Assembly (NCBI GenBank): GCA_013140715.1
Contig: JABFSG010000046.1
Span: forward strand, 1 to 32,041
Direction of reading: 5' to 3'
DNA length: 32,041 bases
From: Nitrospiraceae bacterium
GTDB lineage: Bacteria; Nitrospirota; Nitrospiria; Nitrospirales; Nitrospiraceae
The position numbers were made by a program, and so were the translations under genes. The notes under the pieces are model-generated. The model saw only the letters and a program-made list of their open reading frames with translations. It did not search any database and was not told the origin of the DNA. Below, piece after piece: positions 1-6,163 of this stretch; position 1 is the stretch's first letter; every line of letters begins with the position of its first letter.

Positions 1-11
1 GCGCCCCGAAA

Positions 12-37
12 AGCCCCCGGACGGTAAAACGGGGGCT
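12..37. other. GC-rich hairpin upstream of the phage initiator gene
   Basis: AGCCCCCG (12-19) pairs perfectly with CGGGGGCT (30-37) around a 10-nt loop, 29 bp before the initiator start codon. There is no T-tract after it, so a terminator is unlikely. In filamentous phages, hairpins in the region upstream of the initiator form the replication origins and packaging signal. That role is inferred from position only. Confidence 0.5.
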
Positions 38-66
38 CGTATAGCAGAGGAGTGAAAGGACTATTC

Positions 67-1056
67 ATGGACGATTGTATCTTTACCGCAACCCTTGATT
101 GGCTCGCCTTCACCGTCCCTCAGGCCATGGTGGACGAGATTGGTCCCGTTGTCGGTGGCGAGTGGTTCGAGGCGGCGACGGGCTTTCGTGGCTATCCCAC
201 CTGCTGGCTGACCAATCAAGGCCGACACGGCGTCGGCAAACTCGGGACGGGGGCCCCGCGCAAGGCTAAAGAGGTCCACGTAGATCTCTCCGGGGGGATT
301 GTCTCCACCTGGGACGAATCGAAGATTCGCTCGGTCCTCACCTGGGTCTTTGCCCGTGGGGGACACGTGACCCGGATGGATGTGGCCCTGGATGATCGAG
401 CAGGGGGGGTCTCCATCGCACAGGTCAAACAGGCCGTCGATGCCGGACAGGCCGTCACCCGGTCACAGAAGTTCCAGGTCCTTGCCGGGTCCTCGTTGCG
501 CGATGGTGCCTCTACTGGTGACACGCTCTATTTCGGCAGTCGAGAGAGCCAAACCATGTTGCGCGTCTACAACAAACGACTAGAGCTCGAACAGAAAGGC
601 CGTGACGAGGCGAAGGACTACGGCGTCCGGTGGGAATTGGAGCTGAAAAAGGATAGGGCGCAAGCCTGCGCCAAAGCCTTGCTCACGCTGGAGCCGGAGG
701 ATTGGCGGGAATTCCTCGTCGGTGTGCTGCGCTCCTATGTCGATTTCCGCGAGACCACCCACGAGGCGGAACCCTGGGAGAAGTACCGGGCACCGCTCTT
801 GGCGTGGTGGAAAACGTTGACCGAAGGCTTCACGCGCTGCCGGCTGGTCGTGGAGAAGGTCCAGCAGACGCTCGATGAGGTGTGTCAGTGGTTGGGCCAG
901 TCGATCAGCGCGATGCTGGCCTTGGCGTACTTTCACCGTGGGGAATCATTTCTCCACCAGTTGATTTACGCGGGATCGAAAAAGTGGAAAGCCAAGCACC
1001 TCGCCATGCTGCACGAAGGCAGAAAGCTACGCCCGTATGTCCTCCGTCCCGTCTAA
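67..1056 (+). CDS. Phage replication initiation protein (Rep_trans / RstA-like)
   Basis: The 329-aa protein shows the signature of the Rep_trans family (PF02486), which nicks the double-stranded replicative form to start rolling-circle replication of filamentous phages and some plasmids. The recognisable blocks, in order, are an RMDVALDD segment, GDTLYFGSR, LRVYNKRLE with the candidate nicking tyrosine, and RWELELKKDRA. A GTG at 52 would add five residues, but the ATG at 67 has AAAGGA six bases upstream and is preferred. The length is close to RstA of CTXphi-type phages (about 360 aa). It heads the phage operon, and its stop overlaps the ribosome binding site of the next ORF. The family call is strong; the active tyrosine is inferred from conservation. 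Confidence 0.9.
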   Translation: MDDCIFTATLDWLAFTVPQAMVDEIGPVVGGEWFEAATGFRGYPTCWLTNQGRHGVGKLGTGAPRKAKEVHVDLSGGIVSTWDESKIRSVLTWVFARGGHVTRMDVALDDRAGGVSIAQVKQAVDAGQAVTRSQKFQVLAGSSLRDGASTGDTLYFGSRESQTMLRVYNKRLELEQKGRDEAKDYGVRWELELKKDRAQACAKALLTLEPEDWREFLVGVLRSYVDFRETTHEAEPWEKYRAPLLAWWKTLTEGFTRCRLVVEKVQQTLDEVCQWLGQSISAMLALAYFHRGESFLHQLIYAGSKKWKAKHLAMLHEGRKLRPYVLRPV

Positions 1057-1069
1057 GGAGTGGAAGCGC

Positions 1070-1408
1070 ATGTGTCCAGGCTGTGGAGCGCGAGGCTGCG
1101 GCTGCCGGTGGATGAACGGCGCGTTAATCCTGTCCTGCCGGGACTGTGATTCGGAATTTACGTTTCTACCAAAAACCCGGTCGATAGGCCGGGGCCACTG
1201 GGTCAGAAATCTCTCTGGCCCGTCATCTCAACCAGGAGGACCGCATCATGATGGTGAAAGCCGAAGGCAGCGTGCAGGGGTATGTCGAGCGCAAAGGGAA
1301 GGAGAACCGGGTCTATCGGTCGATGGATCTGTACGTGAAGGGCAAAGATCCGGGGAACCTCCGGTTGAACATCCCGGAGGAGCATCACAACTTGATCGAG
1401 GTGTGTAA
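1070..1408 (+). CDS. Small zinc-ribbon protein, overlapping the ssDNA-binding protein gene
   Basis: This ORF starts 14 bp after the initiator stop, with AAGGAG nine bases upstream. The first 35 residues hold two knuckles, MCPGCG and CRDCD, the pattern of a zinc ribbon. The frame stays open to 1408 and overlaps the next gene (1248-1511) by about 160 bp in another frame. The overlapping tail is low-complexity (Gly, Arg, Gln rich) and may only be a passenger of the coding sequence beneath it. An upstream in-frame ATG at 1037 lies inside the initiator gene and is less likely. The zinc-ribbon part is probably real. The function is unknown; small zinc-binding or DNA-binding proteins sit at this position in some inoviruses. 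Confidence 0.5.
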   Translation: MCPGCGARGCGCRWMNGALILSCRDCDSEFTFLPKTRSIGRGHWVRNLSGPSSQPGGPHHDGESRRQRAGVCRAQREGEPGLSVDGSVREGQRSGEPPVEHPGGASQLDRGV

Positions 1409-1511
1409 GCAGTCGGAAGGGAAGCAGGCGCGGGCGTCGGTGGAGATTCGCAAGTTCGAGCTCACCGGCAAGATCTTCTTCGATCTCGTCGCGCTGGAAA
1501 TCCTGAAGTAA
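1248..1511 (+). CDS. Phage single-stranded DNA-binding protein (gpV-like)
   Basis: The 87-aa protein has an excellent ribosome binding site (AGGAGG at 1234-1239) and a double ATG at 1248/1251. Its size, charge pattern and alternating short strands (EGSVQGYVERKGKENRVYRS, RASVEIRKFELTGKIFFDLV) fit the OB-fold ssDNA-binding proteins of filamentous phages. These coat the progeny single strand, switch synthesis from double- to single-stranded DNA, and hand the genome to the assembly machine. Its position directly after the initiator matches the gII-gX-gV order of Ff phages. The call rests on context and fold-like features rather than an unmistakable motif. Confidence 0.7.
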   Translation: MMVKAEGSVQGYVERKGKENRVYRSMDLYVKGKDPGNLRLNIPEEHHNLIEVCKQSEGKQARASVEIRKFELTGKIFFDLVALEILK

Positions 1512-1534
1512 GGCCCGGGACGGGAGGAAGGCCC

Positions 1535-1606
1535 ATGGACCTGACCAGCACCATGATCACGGTCCTGCTTCTGGCCTTCCTCTCCGGCCTGCTCATGGAC
1601 TGGTGA
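1535..1606 (+). CDS. 23-aa hydrophobic peptide, candidate minor tip coat protein
   Basis: A 23-codon ORF reads MDLTSTMITVLLLAFLSGLL then MDW. It is a single membrane-spanning stretch and lacks charged residues except two Asp near the ends. GGGAGGAAGG lies immediately upstream, and the next start codon follows 10 bp after its stop. In Ff phages two tiny adjacent genes, VII (33 aa) and IX (32 aa), encode the proteins at the leading virion tip. This ORF and the next occupy the same place between gV and the pIII region. It is shorter than pVII or pIX, so the assignment is by position, size and hydrophobicity. Confidence 0.5.
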   Translation: MDLTSTMITVLLLAFLSGLLMDW

Positions 1607-1616
1607 GGGACCATCG

Positions 1617-1712
1617 ATGATCTGGACCGTATTGACCGTGGTGCAGCAGCTGGAGTTTGCGGCGTTGTTTGTCCTGTGTTTCCTGGTGGGGATGCTATGT
1701 GGAAAAAGTTAA
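1617..1712 (+). CDS. pVII-like minor coat protein, 31 aa
   Basis: A 31-codon ORF begins at ATG 1617, preceded by GGTGAGGGA. The C-terminal half, FVLCFLVGMLCGKS, resembles the end of Ff pVII as I recall it (VVLCFALGIIAGGQR). It shares VLCF, a Gly three residues later, a second Gly, and a short polar tail. pVII sits at the virion tip that leaves the cell first and helps recognise the packaging signal. The gene overlaps the start of the pIII-like gene (ATG 1697) by 16 bp, which suggests translational coupling. The resemblance is short and from memory, but size, hydrophobicity and gene order all agree. Confidence 0.6.
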   Translation: MIWTVLTVVQQLEFAALFVLCFLVGMLCGKS

Positions 1713-2956
1713 TGCTGGCCCTCTATCTCGTGTTGGTTGATTTCATCTCACTGTACCTCGTGGTCTTCCCGGTCTATGCGTTTCAAGTGTCGTCGTCGAC
1801 CACGGGATATGTGCGTGTCGCGTCTCAAGCGGCGGTGTCTTCGATGGTCGCGGCGCAACGAGCGGTCACCCTCTCGTCTGTGGCGTCCATGGTGAGTACG
1901 TCCACGGCTGGATCCATCGGGGTTCGTCTGGTTGCCAGTTCTGTGGGGTGGCCTGCGCTCGGGATCGTCGCCGGGATCACGCTCGCCATGCTCTATTACG
2001 ATGCCACGAAAACCGCACAAATCAAAGCGGCGGCGACCCCTCCAGCTCCGTGGTCGATCCCAGAGTTTACCAATACCTTTACCGGCCCATCCTCCCTGTC
2101 TGCGGTGACGGATCCTGCCTGGCCTCAATATGATTATGCGCTGAATACCGCCTATGCGCCGATGCCGCCTGCTCCCAACAATGTGACGTGTCAATACCTC
2201 ACGATGCCGACTGGCTGGAGTGGTCCCTGGACATTTAAGGGCACGCCCTGTGTGTACCTGCACGGGTCGCAGGCCGAATATAATGCTACGGACCCCACGT
2301 TCGGGACGCCACCGACGCCATCGGCGCAAGACATTGCGACCTATGTCGGAGGGTTGCCAGCGAGTAGCCCGCTCTCCATCGAGTCCAACACGGTGCCCGT
2401 CGGGGCGCAGTCTACGCCGACGCCATCGGATGCTACGGTGTCAAACCCGGTCCCTGAGACGGGTCTCGCGACCTCTGTCGTTCCCGCGACGCAAGTCCAG
2501 CCGACCGATACCGTCATCAATCCGAACGCGACGGCACCAGCGGGACCCGTGCCCACGCAGACGGGCACACAAACCTCCACAACCACGAACACCACCACGA
2601 CCACGACGGTCACCAATCCGAATGGATCGACCACGACCACCAGCACGACCACGCAAACGGAGGAGGCTCCTGTGAGTGCGTGCAGTACCGGCAACCACGA
2701 GCAACGGACGTTCGGCGGTATTCTTCAGGATCATATGGACCTGTGGAAAGGGTCCGGGTTGCTCAGTGCGCTCACGCTCCTCAAGACGCTGACCTGGCCG
2801 ACGACGATGCCGACCTATTCGTTGCAATCGAATTTGTTGGGGAATTTTACGTTCGATTTCTCGGCCTGGTCCGGGATGTTGACCGCGATTCGCTCCATCA
2901 TCATCGCGATCGCGGGGTTCGTCGCGTATCGCATCATTTTTGTGGGGGCACGATGA
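1697..2956 (+). CDS. pIII-like phage adsorption / minor coat protein
   Basis: A 419-aa protein starts at ATG 1697; an upstream start at 1676 would lie inside the pVII-like ORF. It has the layout of inovirus receptor-binding proteins. There is a hydrophobic N-terminal signal-like segment (residues about 3-31), a second hydrophobic stretch near residue 75-100, a Pro/Ser/Thr-rich middle, a low-complexity Thr linker (TNTTTTTTVTNPNGSTTTT, near residue 300), a small Cys-containing domain, and a C-terminal membrane anchor (IRSIIIAIAGFVAYRIIFVG). pIII binds the host receptor and caps the virion. No sequence motif identifies the receptor; this is the least conserved inovirus gene. Its stop overlaps the next start as ATGA. 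Confidence 0.75.
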   Translation: MWKKLMLALYLVLVDFISLYLVVFPVYAFQVSSSTTGYVRVASQAAVSSMVAAQRAVTLSSVASMVSTSTAGSIGVRLVASSVGWPALGIVAGITLAMLYYDATKTAQIKAAATPPAPWSIPEFTNTFTGPSSLSAVTDPAWPQYDYALNTAYAPMPPAPNNVTCQYLTMPTGWSGPWTFKGTPCVYLHGSQAEYNATDPTFGTPPTPSAQDIATYVGGLPASSPLSIESNTVPVGAQSTPTPSDATVSNPVPETGLATSVVPATQVQPTDTVINPNATAPAGPVPTQTGTQTSTTTNTTTTTTVTNPNGSTTTTSTTTQTEEAPVSACSTGNHEQRTFGGILQDHMDLWKGSGLLSALTLLKTLTWPTTMPTYSLQSNLLGNFTFDFSAWSGMLTAIRSIIIAIAGFVAYRIIFVGAR

Positions 2957-3228
2957 CCGCCATTCTCCAAATGATCTACTGCTTCCTCCTCGACATGATC
3001 GGGAGCTTCAAAGACATCTGGCTGGTGGGCTGGGACTCCATCCTTGTTCCAGTCGATGCGTTGCTCTCGTCTGTGGGAACCGGTGGTCTGGCTGTGCCGG
3101 TGATCGCCGATCAGTACGCCTGGCTGTTGGGAGCGACGGGCATGTCTCAAGCGATTGCCCTTGTGGCGGGCGCGATGGGGGTGCGGTTCCTGTTGCAGTC
3201 GGTGCCCTTTGTGCGGTGGGGCTCGTAG
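2953..3228 (+). CDS. pVI-like minor coat protein (DUF2523-like)
   Basis: The 91-aa membrane protein starts at the ATG of an ATGA overlap with the pIII-like gene. It has a hydrophobic N-terminus (MTAILQMIYCFLLDMIGSF), a middle part with VGWDS, and a C-terminal hydrophobic stretch ending LLQSVPFVRWGS. The C-terminal IALVAGAMGVRFLLQSVPF pattern is typical of DUF2523 proteins, the pVI equivalents found between pIII and pI in most inoviruses. pVI sits with pIII at the virion end that is released last. Order, size and topology all match gIII-gVI-gI synteny. Confidence 0.75.
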   Translation: MTAILQMIYCFLLDMIGSFKDIWLVGWDSILVPVDALLSSVGTGGLAVPVIADQYAWLLGATGMSQAIALVAGAMGVRFLLQSVPFVRWGS

Positions 3229-3230
3229 TG

Positions 3231-3404
3231 GTGAAGCTCCTCACGGTGGTCCTCCAGGAGTCACAGTATGAATGGCTTGCGGAGCTGGGACGTGAGGAGA
3301 AACTGATGCCGTCGCAGGTCTTGGTCACGATCGTGGGGGACTATCTCAAGATCCGGCTCGCGCTGTGGGAAATCGAGCAGGTCGGGAAACAGGGTCACGG
3401 ATGA
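3231..3404 (+). CDS. Small ribbon-helix-helix-like protein
   Basis: This 57-aa ORF uses GTG at 3231; GTG 3228 is an alternative. It begins with a short strand (KLLTVVLQESQ), then two amphipathic helices (YEWLAELGREEKLMPSQVLV and TIVGDYLKIRLALWEIEQ), as in CopG/Arc-type repressors. It ends by ATGA overlap with the pI gene. A regulator between gVI and gI is not part of the Ff layout. It could tune expression of the assembly gene or bind DNA elsewhere in the prophage. The fold call is by eye; a small structural or accessory protein remains possible. Confidence 0.5.
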   Translation: MKLLTVVLQESQYEWLAELGREEKLMPSQVLVTIVGDYLKIRLALWEIEQVGKQGHG

Positions 3405-4570
3405 TTGAAATGTTGGAGGGCGTCCCTGGGTCAGGGAAGTCCTACTACGCGGTCTCAGAGCGTCTGCTCAAGTGGGTGCGCGCTGGTCGTCGCGTCTATG
3501 TGTTCGTCGATGGGTTCTATCTGGATCGGCTCGCGTTGTTCGAGGGGGTCGAGCTGGCGGTGCTGGAACAACAGATTACGCTGTGGCATTCCGGGGAGGA
3601 CGTGAAGGCCGGACTGCTGCAGGTGGAGCCGGGGTCCGCGGTGTTGATCGACGAAGTGCAAACCGTGTTTCGCTCGAAAGACAAGACGGACCCTGCGCTG
3701 CTGCGGTGGCTCGAAACGCATCGGCATCGAGGCATCGACCTGGTGCTGATGTGTCAACAGTATGGGCAGGTCACCCTCGGGGTGAATCGGTTAGTGGAAG
3801 TGACCACAAAGTTTCGCCGGCTGGATCGGTTCGGGTTGAAGAATCGGTATCAGGCCTCCGTACGAGGCAACCCTGAAGAGGTGGACGTGATTCGGATGTT
3901 CTCGGGTAAGTACGAGCCGAAGTTGTACGCCTACTATTCCAGCTATGCCTCGGCCACGGTGCGTGAAACCGCGCGAGGAGGCTCCATGTTGAAGAGTCCG
4001 ACCGTGCTCGTCGGGGGTCTCGGGTTGGTCGTGGCCGTCGCATGGTTTGCCTTTGGGGGCTGGCTCTCCGGGGTGAAGCCGATCCCAGCGGCGGCAGTCT
4101 CGAAGATCCCGGCACCTCCTCCGCTCCCTGTGACCCACGTCTCTCCGCCGGTGGCGCCTGTGCCGGTTGTGGTGCCTCTGGTCGTGCGGCCGGTGCGTAT
4201 TCAAGGCGGCATGTCGACCATCCGGGGCGACACGGTGGAATGGCTCTGGGTGTCGGAAGACGGGCATCTGATGACGGAGGACGAGATTGCGGGGGAGTCG
4301 GGCGGCACGGTCTCCTCGCGCATGGTGCGTGGTGTGCGGGTGCTGTCTGGAACGGGGGTGCTCTTCGGCGGCACGCGATCGGAACAGGCGTTGGCATCAG
4401 GCCTGGTGCCAACGTCGTCTGCGGAGATGCCGGCACGCGATAGTACGCTGAGCACGGCAGCGACTGAGCCTCCTCCTGCAGCGGGACCTGGACGAGTAGA
4501 TCCCTTGGCGAGTCCTCCGGGGATACTCGCCTCACCGCCGGGTGTGTTGGCGACGCCGCCAGGGCTCTAG
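3401..4570 (+). CDS. zot: Zot-like phage assembly ATPase (pI)
   Basis: The 389-aa protein is a Zot-family (PF05707) filamentous-phage morphogenesis protein. The cytoplasmic part has Walker A GVPGSGKS (residues 7-14) and Walker B VLIDE (81-85), followed by THRHRGIDLVLMCQQ. A single membrane segment lies near residues 200-223, and a Pro/Val-rich periplasmic part completes it. It drives extrusion of the phage through the inner membrane using ATP. The last 23 residues are three tandem copies of an L-A-(S/T)-P-P-G-x motif, which is unusual. The start codon forms an ATGA overlap with the preceding gene; an upstream in-frame start at 3365 is not needed. The Zot name recalls the toxin activity of CTXphi Zot; nothing here shows such activity. 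Confidence 0.92.
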   Translation: MIEMLEGVPGSGKSYYAVSERLLKWVRAGRRVYVFVDGFYLDRLALFEGVELAVLEQQITLWHSGEDVKAGLLQVEPGSAVLIDEVQTVFRSKDKTDPALLRWLETHRHRGIDLVLMCQQYGQVTLGVNRLVEVTTKFRRLDRFGLKNRYQASVRGNPEEVDVIRMFSGKYEPKLYAYYSSYASATVRETARGGSMLKSPTVLVGGLGLVVAVAWFAFGGWLSGVKPIPAAAVSKIPAPPPLPVTHVSPPVAPVPVVVPLVVRPVRIQGGMSTIRGDTVEWLWVSEDGHLMTEDEIAGESGGTVSSRMVRGVRVLSGTGVLFGGTRSEQALASGLVPTSSAEMPARDSTLSTAATEPPPAAGPGRVDPLASPPGILASPPGVLATPPGL

Positions 4571-4581
4571 AGGAGTGCGTG

Positions 4582-4689
4582 ATGGATCAAGCGGCCGTCG
4601 ATGCCCTGGTGTACTGGGCGGGGGCGTGTTTCCTGGGAGGCTTCACGGTCGGTGTGATCGTGAAGTTGTTGCTCGGGAGAGCTGAGTGA
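4582..4689 (+). CDS. 35-aa single-membrane-span phage peptide
   Basis: A 35-codon ORF has AGAGGAG upstream, between pI and the major coat gene. Translation gives a short acidic start (MDQAAVDALVYW), one hydrophobic span (AGACFLGGFTVGVIVKLLLG) and a charged end (RAE). Its size and topology suit a pIX-like or other minor virion protein. Inoviruses often carry an unrecognised small membrane protein here. The strong ribosome binding site and tight spacing (16 bp to the next gene) support it being translated. Confidence 0.55.
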   Translation: MDQAAVDALVYWAGACFLGGFTVGVIVKLLLGRAE

Positions 4690-4705
4690 GAGGGGGTGAG
4701 GGAAG

Positions 4706-4906
4706 ATGTGGAAGAACGTAAGTGTGGCCGTGTTGGGGCTCGCGTTGATGGCGCAAGAGGCCATGGCGCAGGTGTTCCCCGTGGACGCCGCGACGACCAC
4801 GACGATCACCAGCGTGAAGGGTGACATCGTGGCGTGGGGCGTCGTGTTCATTGGGGTGGCGCTGACGATTTTCGCGTACAAGCGCGTGAAGTCGCTGGTG
4901 CATTAA
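4706..4906 (+). CDS. Major coat protein (pVIII-like) with signal peptide
   Basis: The 66-aa precursor has a classical signal peptide (residues 1-21, ending AQEAMA) with predicted cleavage before Gln22. The mature protein of about 45 residues has a polar N-terminal part (VFPVDAATTTTITSVKGD), one membrane helix (about 41-57) and a basic C-terminus (YKRVKSLVH). This is the architecture of Ff pVIII, whose thousands of copies form the virion tube and whose Lys-rich end contacts the DNA. It lies downstream of pI rather than before pIII as in Ff. A short inverted repeat follows the gene. Confidence 0.85.
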   Translation: MWKNVSVAVLGLALMAQEAMAQVFPVDAATTTTITSVKGDIVAWGVVFIGVALTIFAYKRVKSLVH

Positions 4907-4920
4907 TCGGGTCGGTGAGG

Positions 4921-4944
4921 CGGCAGTCTGTGCACGGGCTGCCG
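4921..4944 (+). terminator. Possible weak terminator or attenuator after the major coat gene
   Basis: CGGCAG (4921-4926) can pair with CTGCCG (4939-4944) around a 12-nt loop, and TCTTGT follows. The stem is short and the T-tract poor. Ff phages have a terminator right after gVIII that sets coat-protein stoichiometry, so the position makes sense. The sequence support is weak. Confidence 0.3.
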
Positions 4945-4969
4945 TCTTGTCGTGTGGGAGGAGTGATTG

Positions 4970-5113
4970 ATGGTACTCGCGACAGTCGCCACAGATCTGC
5001 ATCAACTCGGGAATGCGCTCTCGGCGGATCTCATCGGATGGGGGGCCGCGGTGATTGGCGTCGCGCTGACCGCCTCCGCCGTCATCTGGGTGCTCCGGCT
5101 CATGCGGGCCTAA
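4970..5113 (+). CDS. Second pVIII-like coat peptide lacking a signal peptide
   Basis: A 47-codon ORF follows GGGAGGAGTG and starts with ATG at 4970. Its core, ADLIGWGAAVIGVALT, aligns with GDIVAWGVVFIGVALT of the upstream major coat protein: same length, shared D, WG and IGVALT. The C-terminus is basic (VLRLMRA). It looks like a pVIII paralogue, but residues 1-20 (MVLATVATDLHQLGNALSAD) are polar and not a cleavable signal. It could therefore be a second coat protein inserted by another route, a minor capsid variant, or a membrane regulator of assembly. The paralogy is visible in the sequence; the role is open. Confidence 0.65.
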   Translation: MVLATVATDLHQLGNALSADLIGWGAAVIGVALTASAVIWVLRLMRA

Positions 5114-5117
5114 GCCC

Positions 5118-5621
5118 TTATGCGCCGGGCCAGCCCTGATCGGCAAAGCTGTAGCAGCGCTCGTCGGTGAGGATGAGATGATCCAAGAGCGTGATGCCGA
5201 GCAGGTCGGCTCCCTGCCGGAGTCGGTTGGTGAGCACGCGATCTTCCTGGCTGGGGGTGGGATCGCCGGAGGGGTGATTGTGCGCACAAATCCAGGCGCC
5301 GGCGTTCATCAGGATCAGGGGTTTGAACACCTCGCGTGGATGAATGATGGCCAACGTCAGGGAGCCGATCGAGACGACGTTGACGCCGATGATGGCATGC
5401 TTGGCATCCAGCCCGCAGACCAGGAATTGTTCGCGGTCCAGTCCCGCAAAGAGCGGTCTCAGGATGGCCGCAGCGGACACCGAGGTAGTCAGCGGCGATG
5501 AGGGCGGTGTGGCCCGGTTGTCGCGGACGAGCGTGACCCGATATCGCGGCACGGCGTATTCATGCCTCGGCTTTGGCTGCCGTTGCCCGTTCAGCATGCC
5601 CTGTGAACCGTGAATGGCCAT
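5118..5621 (-). CDS. radC: RadC-like JAB/MPN-domain protein
   Basis: The 167-aa protein contains the RadC-type JAMM motif, HNHPSGDPTPSQED (residues 114-127), with the expected zinc ligands H114, H116 and D127. LLDHLILTDERCYSFAD follows near the C-terminus, as in the family. The N-terminal helix-hairpin-helix region of chromosomal RadC is absent, as in many RadC-like proteins on mobile elements. The start at 5621 has GGAGG five bases upstream; an in-frame start at 5657 is less likely. It is the only leftward gene in the prophage and faces the coat operon tail to tail (4 bp between stops). The biochemical role of RadC proteins is not settled; association with mobile DNA is common. Confidence 0.85.
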   Translation of the reverse strand: MAIHGSQGMLNGQRQPKPRHEYAVPRYRVTLVRDNRATPPSSPLTTSVSAAAILRPLFAGLDREQFLVCGLDAKHAIIGVNVVSIGSLTLAIIHPREVFKPLILMNAGAWICAHNHPSGDPTPSQEDRVLTNRLRQGADLLGITLLDHLILTDERCYSFADQGWPGA

Positions 5622-5650
5622 ATCCGCCTCCTTCTTCAACATGATGTCTA

Positions 5651-5680
5651 GCCCCACCCTTCACAGCACAGGGGTGGGGC
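5651..5680. other. Perfect 9-bp-stem hairpin between radC and the HTH gene
   Basis: GCCCCACCC (5651-5659) pairs with GGGTGGGGC (5672-5680) around a 12-nt loop, in the divergent intergenic region. It lies 30 bp upstream of the radC start and has no T-tract. It may be a regulator site or a structured single-strand signal (origin or packaging). This cannot be decided from sequence. Confidence 0.45.
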
Positions 5681-5834
5681 GTCGAAGAAGCAGGCGGGAT
5701 GGCGCGCTCGCGGGGGGCAGGCCTGAAGTCGCACCCGGAAGGCCTGGCCGCTGCTCTTCAGCGCCGGCTCGCACCCACTGGGAGTGCAGTCCGAATCCGA
5801 CGCCGGCGGACACGCGGGCGCATTGTGGAGGGAT

Positions 5835-5856
5835 GGGGGGGTCGTGAGACTCCCCC
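5835..5856 (+). promoter_or_regulatory. Hairpin immediately before the HTH-protein start
   Basis: GGGGG-G-GTC (5835-5843) can pair with GAC-T-CCCCC (5848-5856), with one G-T pair and a GTGA loop. It ends one base before ATG 5858 and leaves no free Shine-Dalgarno sequence there. It may limit translation of the excisionase-like protein or favour the inner ATG at 5870. Confidence 0.35.
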
Positions 5857-5857
5857 G

Positions 5858-6163
5858 ATGTGTGTCTCTATGCTGCTGACGATCAAAGAACTCGCTGAAC
5901 AACTACGAATCAAACCCTCGACGCTCTATGCCTGGGCGTCCCAGAACAAGATTCCGTGCGTCCGCATTCATGGACTGATCCGATTCCGCCCAGAAGACAT
6001 CGAAGGGTGGCTGTCTGGGTTTGCACAGCACCAATCCGCGCTGCCTGACTACACGAAGCGCGGTGGCGACATTGACGAGATCATTGCGGCGGCGAAACGG
6101 GCTATCTATAATCCCCGGCACGGGGAAACCGGACCAGCATTGAGCCCTAGGAAAGGAGAGTGA
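5858..6163 (+). CDS. Excisionase-type helix-turn-helix DNA-binding protein
   Basis: The protein is 101 aa from ATG 5858, or 97 aa from ATG 5870. The N-terminal part, LTIKELAEQLRIKPSTLYAW followed by ASQNKIPCVRIHGLIRFRPEDIEGWL, is a textbook MerR-like/excisionase helix-turn-helix (HTH_17 type). Its recognition helix lies in the PSTLYAW part, and the wing ends with RFRPEDIEGWL. The C-terminus is charged and without recognised motif. Its stop codon precedes the integrase start directly, so the two are co-expressed. In such pairs the HTH protein usually directs excision or represses early genes. Start choice is uncertain because a hairpin lies directly upstream. Confidence 0.8.
   Translation: MCVSMLLTIKELAEQLRIKPSTLYAWASQNKIPCVRIHGLIRFRPEDIEGWLSGFAQHQSALPDYTKRGGDIDEIIAAAKRAIYNPRHGETGPALSPRKGE

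Noticed and set aside
1748..2329. 193-codon Arg-rich minus-strand open frame
   Set aside because: It is antisense to the pIII-like gene; its Arg/His-rich composition is typical of a shadow frame.
3401..4570. Zona occludens toxin function
   Set aside because: Zot homologues are phage assembly ATPases; the toxin role is specific to a C-terminal peptide of the Vibrio protein, which is not recognisable here.
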